From JBEEFP01 sp041166085 (GTDB lineage: Bacteria > Actinomycetota > Acidimicrobiia > Acidimicrobiales > JAFATL01), in contig JBEEFP010000089.1 in the NCBI GenBank assembly GCA_041166085.1, forward strand, positions 96,194 through 160,193: DNA of 64,000 nt, written 5' to 3'. Below the pieces are notes generated by a model, which saw only the letters and a program-made list of their open reading frames with translations, did no database searches and was not told where the DNA came from. The position numbers were made by a program, and so were the translations under genes. Shown piece by piece: positions 59,261 to 64,000 of this stretch (position 1 is its first letter; every line of letters starts with the position of its first letter).

Positions 59261-59808
59261 GCGTCTGCGCCGCCGTCCTGGCTGCCGGCGGGTCCCGCCG
59301 CTTCGAGGGCACGACCACCAAGTTGCTGGCCGACTTCCGCGGTCGCCCCCTCGTGGAATGGGCGCTCGAGGCGGCGCTCGACGCCGACGTCGGCGAGGTG
59401 ATCGTCGTCACTGGCGCGGTGCACCTCGAGGTGGCGCAAGGAATCACCGTGGTGGACAACCCGGCGTGGGCCGGCGGTCTGGCGACCTCGCTGCAGGCCG
59501 CGGTGTCCCACGCGCGCGCACGCGGCCACGAGCGCGTGGTCGTCGGGCTCGGCGACCAGCCCCTGGTCCCGGCGACGGCCTGGCGGGCGGTCGCCGAGTC
59601 GGAGGCTCCCGTCGCAGTGGCCACGTTCGCGGGCCGACGTCGGCCACCGGTCGGCCTGGGTGCGTCGGTGTGGGACCTGCTCCCCATCGACGGCGACGAG
59701 GGCGCGCGCGCGGTCATGCGGGAGCGGCCCGACCTTGTCACCGAAGTAGCGTGCGACGGCGAACCGGCCGACATCGACACCGCGGAGGACCTGGCCCGAT
59801 GGAGCTGA
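59239..59808 (+). CDS. MobA-like nucleotidyltransferase for molybdenum cofactor
   Basis: 189 residues from GTG 59239. NTP-transferase fold: CAAVLAAGGSRRFEGTTTKLLADFRGRPLVEWAL, GLGDQPLVPATAWRAV, and ADIDTAEDLARW. This is the MocA/MobA type that adds CMP or GMP to molybdopterin; CoxL-family enzymes use the cytosine form, so a MocA role is likely. The next codon that could start (CTG 59257) overlaps the cyclase stop, so the exact start is uncertain. Confidence 0.85.
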   Translation: MGSVRDLSVCAAVLAAGGSRRFEGTTTKLLADFRGRPLVEWALEAALDADVGEVIVVTGAVHLEVAQGITVVDNPAWAGGLATSLQAAVSHARARGHERVVVGLGDQPLVPATAWRAVAESEAPVAVATFAGRRRPPVGLGASVWDLLPIDGDEGARAVMRERPDLVTEVACDGEPADIDTAEDLARWS

Positions 59809-60509
59809 GCAACGAGTTCCGGGTGCCCGTGCCCGTCGACCAGGCCTGGGCCGTCCTCACGGACCTCGAGCGCATCGCGCCCTGCATGCCCGGCGCCCAG
59901 CTGCAGGAGGTCGACGGCGACGAGTACCGCGGCATCGTCAAGGTCAAGGTGGGGCCCATCACCGCCCAGTACAAGGGCAAGGCCAAGTTCGTGGAGCAGG
60001 ACACGGCCGGCAAGCGAGCGGTTCTGCTCGCTGAGGGTCGCGAGACGCGCGGCCAGGGCAACGCCACCGCGACGATCACCGCCACGCTCGAGCCGGACGG
60101 CGACGGCACTCACGTTCTGGTCGTCACCGACCTGGCTGTCACCGGCCGGGTGGCCCAGTTCGGGCGCGGGGTGCTCGCCGACGTGAGCGGCAAGCTGCTC
60201 GACCAGTTCGTCGCCTGCCTCGAGTCCGACGTCCTCGCCGACGAGCCGTCGGTCGTGGTGCCTGACGCTCCGCCCCCACCCGAGCAGGGCGCCAACGGCG
60301 ACCGTCCCGATCAGCCCGTCGCCGAACCGGCGCCCGCGCCGGGCACCGCGCCCGCCCCAGCTCCGTCCGGGCCACGGCAGATCGAGTCCCGGCCCGTCGA
60401 GGCGGTGGACCTGCTGCAGACGGCGGGCAAGCCGGTGGCCAAGCGGCTCCTGCCCGTCGCGGCCGTCGTCTTTCTCGTCGTGCTGTTCCTCCGCCGTCGC
60501 AAGCGGTGA
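59799..60509 (+). CDS. CoxG family SRPBCC protein with C-terminal membrane helix
   Basis: 236 residues from ATG 59799. Residues 1-145 are the SRPBCC fold of CoxG (MELSNEFRVPVPVDQAWAVLTDLERIAPCMPGAQLQEVDGDEYRGIVKVKVGPITAQYKGKAKF). A Pro/Ala-rich linker and a C-terminal helix (LLPVAAVVFLVVLFL) with a basic RRRKR end follow, placing it on the inner membrane face. CoxG recruits the hydroxylase to the membrane in CO oxidisers. Last gene of the operon. Confidence 0.92.
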   Translation: MELSNEFRVPVPVDQAWAVLTDLERIAPCMPGAQLQEVDGDEYRGIVKVKVGPITAQYKGKAKFVEQDTAGKRAVLLAEGRETRGQGNATATITATLEPDGDGTHVLVVTDLAVTGRVAQFGRGVLADVSGKLLDQFVACLESDVLADEPSVVVPDAPPPPEQGANGDRPDQPVAEPAPAPGTAPAPAPSGPRQIESRPVEAVDLLQTAGKPVAKRLLPVAAVVFLVVLFLRRRKR

Positions 60510-60976
60510 CCGTTCTGAGCGAGCCTGCGGAGCGAACCGTGCAGCAGCGCGACGATGCGACGGTGGTGGCCGAACTGCTCGGGCGGGCGCCGATGGGTGC
60601 CTTCGACGTGGTCGTGCGGGCCGCGGATGGCCGGCCGGTGGTGATCCGCAACGCACCGCTGCTCGACGACGGCACGCCGATGCCGACCCGCTACTGGTTG
60701 GTGGGCGACGCCGAGCGCGATGCCGTCAGCCGGCTCGAAGCGGTAGGCGGCGTCCGGCAGGCCGAGGCGGCCGTCGACCCCGACGCCCTGGCCGCCGCCC
60801 ACCAGCGGTACGCGACCGAGCGCGACGCCGCCCTGTCCCCAGATCACGACGGCCCGCGCCCGAGTGGCGGTGTCGGTGGCACCCGCCGCGGGGTGAAGTG
60901 CCTGCACGCCCATTACGCCTGGCATCTGGCCGGGGGTGACGACCCCGTGGGTCGATGGGTGGCGGACCACCTGTGA
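60506..60976 (+). CDS. DUF501 family protein
   Basis: 156 residues from GTG 60506 (GTGA overlap with coxG). Marks: VAELLGRAPMGAFDVVVRAADGRPVVIRNAPLLDDGTPMPTRYWLVGDAERDAVSRLEAVGGVRQAE and GGTRRGVKCLHAHYAWHLAGGDDPVG. Function unknown; in actinobacteria it lies between ftsB and ppx, and here the cox operon separates it from ftsB. Confidence 0.9.
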   Translation: MTVLSEPAERTVQQRDDATVVAELLGRAPMGAFDVVVRAADGRPVVIRNAPLLDDGTPMPTRYWLVGDAERDAVSRLEAVGGVRQAEAAVDPDALAAAHQRYATERDAALSPDHDGPRPSGGVGGTRRGVKCLHAHYAWHLAGGDDPVGRWVADHL

Positions 60977-61875
60977 AACGTGTGGCCGCGGTCGACATGG
61001 GCACCAACTCCACCCGCCTGCTCGTGAGCGAGGGCACGCAGCCGTTGGAGCGGCGCATGCGCATCACCCGGCTCGGGCAGGGCGTCGACGCAACGGGTCG
61101 GCTGGCGTCGGAGGCCATCGACCGTACGGTCGACGTGCTGCGTGAGTACCGCGGCGTGATCGACGGCCTGGGCGCCACGTCCGTGCGCGCCACCGCCACG
61201 TCGGCCGCGCGCGACGCGTCCAATCGCGACGAGTTCTTCGCGGCTGCTCACGACGCGCTCGGCGTGCGACCCGAGCTCCTTCCCGGTGACGAGGAGGGGC
61301 GCTTGTCGTTCCTCGGCGCGACCGCCGGCCTCGATCCGGCTGACGGTCCCTTCCTGGTGGTGGACATCGGCGGCGGCTCGACGGAGTTCATCGTCGGCAC
61401 CGACACCGCCGACGGCGTGGTCAGCACCGACATGGGTTGCGTGCGCGTGACCGAGAAGTTCCTGCACAGCGACCCCCCGGCGCCCGAGGAGCTGGCCAAC
61501 GCCATCGGTGTGGTGCGCGACATCCTCGACGACGTCGAGCGCGAGCTGCCCGCGGTGCGCGAGGCACACCGGCTGGTGGGCGTGGCCGGCACCGTCACGA
61601 CCATGGCTGCCGTGGAGATCGGGCTGCCCGCCTACGACCAGGACCGCACCCATCATTTCGTGCTCACCCACGACGCAGCCGAGGACGTGTTCCGCACCCT
61701 CGCCACCGAGAGACGGGCCGACCGCATCCACAACCCCGGCCTCGAAGAAGCGCGCGCCGACGTCATCGTCGGGGGCGCCGTCATCCTCGTCACCATCATG
61801 CGCACCTGGGGCATCACGGAGTGCCTGGTCTCCGAGAGCGACATCCTCGACGGCCTCGTCCGCAGCCAGCTGTGA
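60973..61875 (+). CDS. ppx: Exopolyphosphatase / GppA phosphatase family
   Basis: 300 residues from GTG 60973. ASKHA fold: VAAVDMGTNSTRLLVSEG at the N terminus, catalytic Glu in LPGDEEGRLSFLGA, and FLVVDIGGGSTEFIVG. It is the short, single-domain type found in actinobacteria (Ppx2-like), acting on polyphosphate or pppGpp. Overlaps DUF501 and the following methyltransferase gene (GTGA). Confidence 0.93.
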   Translation: MKRVAAVDMGTNSTRLLVSEGTQPLERRMRITRLGQGVDATGRLASEAIDRTVDVLREYRGVIDGLGATSVRATATSAARDASNRDEFFAAAHDALGVRPELLPGDEEGRLSFLGATAGLDPADGPFLVVDIGGGSTEFIVGTDTADGVVSTDMGCVRVTEKFLHSDPPAPEELANAIGVVRDILDDVERELPAVREAHRLVGVAGTVTTMAAVEIGLPAYDQDRTHHFVLTHDAAEDVFRTLATERRADRIHNPGLEEARADVIVGGAVILVTIMRTWGITECLVSESDILDGLVRSQL

Positions 61876-62660
61876 CCGAAGGAGGACCGCAGGCGTCGAT
61901 CGTGTTCGACCGCGCCGTCGAGTACTACGACCGCACACGCGCCCTGCCGCCCGAGGTGCAGGCCGCCGTCACCGAGCTCCTGACCCTCGAGCTGGACGGG
62001 CACGCCCCGGTGCTCGAGCTCGGCGTGGGCACCGGCCGCATGGCCCTGCCCCTGCACGCCAAAGGCGTGGAGGTGGTGGGTGTCGACCTGTCCGAGCCCA
62101 TGATGCACAAGCTGGTGGACAACGCAGGCGGGGCCATGCCGTTCCCCCTCACGAAGGCTGACGCTCTCGCCCTGCCGTTTCCGGACGGGACGATGGGTGC
62201 CGCCTTCCTGTGTCACGTCCTGCACCTGATCCCCGGGTGGAGGGCCGCGGTCGCCGAGCTGGTGCGGGTGGTCCGGCACGGCGGCGTGCTGCTGATGGAC
62301 ATCGGGGGCGCGCCCACGTCGGTCGGCCGCGAGGTGAACGACGCGTTCAACCGCTTCGCCCGTCTCGACAAGCCCCGACCCGGTTGTACCGATCCCGACG
62401 AGCTCGATCGAGAGCTTGCGGGCCACGGCGCCACCGCACGGATCCCGCCTCCCATCACCTTCACCGTGCCGTTCACGTTGGCGGGGATGCTCGAGCGGCT
62501 GGGCGGCAACCAGTTCTCCTCGACGTGGTCCCTGTCGGACGACGACCGCGCCGCAGCGGTCGCAGCCACGCGCGCCTGGGCGAGCGAGCGCTTCGGCGAT
62601 CTCGAGGCCCCGCGCACCGAACAGGTCGGTGTGCAATGGCGGGCCTACCGCCTCCCTTGA
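61872..62660 (+). CDS. Class I SAM-dependent methyltransferase
   Basis: 262 residues from GTG 61872. Methyltransferase_11 motifs: FDRAVEYYDRTRALPPEV, SAM loop VLELGVGTGRMALPL, VVGVDLSEPMMHKL, DALALPFPDGTMGAAFLCHVLHLIPGWRAAVAELVRVVRHGGVLLM. The C-terminal half with a FTLAGMLERLGGNQFSSTWSL stretch is typical of actinobacterial small-molecule methylases. Substrate unknown. Confidence 0.88.
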   Translation: MTEGGPQASIVFDRAVEYYDRTRALPPEVQAAVTELLTLELDGHAPVLELGVGTGRMALPLHAKGVEVVGVDLSEPMMHKLVDNAGGAMPFPLTKADALALPFPDGTMGAAFLCHVLHLIPGWRAAVAELVRVVRHGGVLLMDIGGAPTSVGREVNDAFNRFARLDKPRPGCTDPDELDRELAGHGATARIPPPITFTVPFTLAGMLERLGGNQFSSTWSLSDDDRAAAVAATRAWASERFGDLEAPRTEQVGVQWRAYRLP

Positions 62661-62694
62661 ACGAGCGGCCGCTGACGTGCGTAGGCTCCCGGCG

Positions 62695-63300
62695 ATGAGG
62701 ACGGCGACGCTCGAGCTCACTGGCCGCCGCGTGCTGCTGCGCCCCCTCGCGCCTGCCGACTTCGAGCAGTGGCGCGAGGTGCGCACGCGTTGTCGCGAGT
62801 GGCTCACCCGGTGGGAGCCCCGCCCGCTGCCCGGGCATCCCGACGCGAGTGAGGACCGGCGCGCCTTCGCCGCGCAGTGTGGAGCGCGGGAGCGCGAACG
62901 TCAGCTCGGTACGGGCTACGGGTTCGGCATCTTCGTCGAGGGCCGGTTCGCGGGCGCCATCAACCTGTCGAGCATCCAGCGGGGCCCGTTCCAGAACGCC
63001 TACGTGGGCTACTGGATCGACGAGGGCCAGGCGGGTCAGGGGTACATGCCGGAGTCGGTGGTGGTCATTCTCCGCTTCGCCTTCGAGGAGCTCAGCCTCC
63101 ATCGGGTGCAGATCGCCATCATCCCGAGAAACGGCCCGAGTCGCCGGGTCGCCGGCAAGCTCCAGCTCCGCGAGGAAGGAACGGCGCAGCGCTACTTGGA
63201 GATCAACGGCGCGTGGGAGGACCACGTCCGCTACGGCATCACCGCAGAGGAGTGGTCCGCGCGACGCGACGAGCTCTCCGCCAAATGGCTCAATCGCTGA
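62695..63300 (+). CDS. GNAT acetyltransferase, RimJ type
   Basis: 201 residues from ATG 62695. RimJ/RimL-type fold: GRRVLLRPLAPADFEQWREVR, GAINLSSIQRGPFQNAYVGYWIDEGQAGQGYMPESVVVILRFAFEELSLHRVQIAIIPRNGPSRRVAGKL. These enzymes acetylate N-terminal residues of ribosomal proteins or other amines. A rimJ gene near the galU-moeA cluster is usual in mycobacteria; here it ends the ppx cluster. Confidence 0.9.
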   Translation: MRTATLELTGRRVLLRPLAPADFEQWREVRTRCREWLTRWEPRPLPGHPDASEDRRAFAAQCGARERERQLGTGYGFGIFVEGRFAGAINLSSIQRGPFQNAYVGYWIDEGQAGQGYMPESVVVILRFAFEELSLHRVQIAIIPRNGPSRRVAGKLQLREEGTAQRYLEINGAWEDHVRYGITAEEWSARRDELSAKWLNR

Positions 63301-63420
63301 GCACCAGGGTTTCTGGGCGCGGATCTTCTCATCGACGCTTCTGGGGTGAAATGCGTCTGCCCTGGGTGCGGTTGGGGCGCGCGGGGTGGGGGTGTCGTTG
63401 GTGGGGTGGTTGAGTTGTGG
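63301..63420. other. Non-coding end flanking the IS110 transposase
   Basis: 120 bp between the acetyltransferase stop and the transposase stop, with G/T-rich runs (GGGGCGCGCGGGGTGGGGGTG). The right boundary of the element is probably here, but no inverted or direct repeat marks it, as is normal for IS110. IS1111-group members encode a bridge RNA at this end; whether this one does cannot be judged. Confidence 0.35.
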
Positions 63421-64000
63421 TCAGGCGGCGGGTTCGAGGTGTGCCCGGTAGCCGAGCTGTTCGAGTCTGGCGATGAGTTGTTGGGCTTCGCGGGTGGGGT
63501 CTTTTGGTCGGTCGAAGTGTTCGGCTCCGAGTTCGTGGTACGGGTCGCCGGTTTTGGCCATGTGCCACATGATCGTGAGGATGCTGGAGGCGACGGCGAC
63601 GGCGGCTTTGTTCGTGCCGCGGCGGCGGGCGATGCGGCTGTATTGGGCGGCGAGGTAGGTGTTCTTGGTGTGCGCGGCTGCTCGGGCGGCTTCGACCAGG
63701 GCGCGGCGCAGCCAGCGGGTGCCGTGGCGTGTTCCGGCGGGTCGTCGTTTGCCGGCGGACTCGTGGTTGGCGGGCGCGACGCCGGCCCACGCGGTGAGTT
63801 GCTGAGCGGTCGCGAAGCTCGCCATGTCGCCGGTCTCGGCGATCACGATCTCGGCAAGGGTCGTGCCGACACCGGGGATCTCAGACCACCGGTCGATCAG
63901 TTTCTGGAAAGGGTCGCATCGCCCGGCGATCTCGACGGACAACTCGTTGATCGAGCTGTCGAGGAAGTCGATGTGAGCGATGATCCGCCTGGCGAGAGTG
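63421..64000 (-). mobile_element. IS110-family transposase, C-terminal part (runs off the window)
   Basis: The reverse-strand frame is open from 63421 to the window end, about 193 codons. The visible C-terminal half is Transposase_20: RWSEIPGVGTTLAEIVIAETGDMASFATAQQLTAWAGVAPANHESAGKRR...GTRWLRRALVEAARAAAHT, with the conserved GxGxxxA, WAG.AP and Ser-bearing region typical of IS110/IS1111 recombinases. The N-terminal DEDD RuvC-like domain would lie beyond 64000. It also reads RRIIAHIDFLDSSINELSVEIA before the domain. Whether the copy is intact is unknown. Confidence 0.92.

Overview
The window is a high-GC, densely coding stretch from an actinobacterium. Three things point to Actinomycetota: two tiny ribosomal proteins that match the mycobacterial bL37 and bS22 types, DUF5317/DUF501/DUF4395 genes, and a gene order that follows, as I remember it, the Mycobacterium tuberculosis block rsmI-metG-tatD-ksgA-ispE-glmU-prs-rplY-pth-mfd-mazG-eno-ftsB-DUF501-ppx. 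Acidimicrobiia is the likeliest class, but this is inference. GTG starts and ATGA/GTGA overlaps are very common, and several divergent pairs leave only 20-45 bp between start codons.

Layout. 1-2249: end of moaA, moaC, a small membrane protein resembling the GlpR/SepX divisome proteins, and a translin/TRAX-like protein with no normal start codon. 2230-3400: unknown gene and tRNA-Ala(CGC). 3490-6280: NarL-type two-component system facing a two-gene operon of small secreted proteins, one with a 13-residue tandem repeat. 6567-8602: DinB/maleylpyruvate-isomerase-like protein and an old-yellow-enzyme oxidoreductase. 8638-14606: a Liv-type ABC importer in which both permeases and one ATPase are fused into one 877-residue chain, translationally coupled to a secreted/anchored protein and a membrane protein with an HxxxC/CxxC site. 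14712-22431: DUF4395 protein, desaturase with a palindromic operator, alpha/beta hydrolase, M15 peptidase, two unknown genes, PAP2 phosphatase, PAP2-DAG-kinase fusion and an acidic repeat protein. 22475-32203: exonuclease VII, aminopeptidase N, PfkB kinase, crotonase, GDPD and assorted enzymes.

32275-51134: the conserved housekeeping block (bL37, ychF, rsmI, abrB-like, metG, tatD, rlpA-like, rsmA, ispE, bS22, a truncated glmU, prs, rplY, pth, mfd, prolyl isomerase, yabN/mazG, eno, ftsB). 51206-60509: a nine-gene operon for a form II CoxLSM-type molybdenum hydroxylase with its maturation genes (MoxR, VWA, XdhC, MobA-like, CoxG) and an unusual DUF1707-LiaF-like-cyclase fusion; it sits between ftsB and DUF501-ppx. 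60506-63300: DUF501, ppx, a methyltransferase and an acetyltransferase. 63421-64000: IS110-family transposase running off the end.

The moaA/moaC genes at the left edge would supply the cofactor used by the CoxL enzyme at the right. A second layer is a set of long inverted repeats. One family (18635, 39697, 42472, 55933, plus a half copy at 54793) is clearly dispersed and related in sequence, and one copy is translated in frame inside the VWA gene. I judge these repeats, the fused transporter operon, the repeat-peptide operon and the cyclase fusion to be the most novel items.
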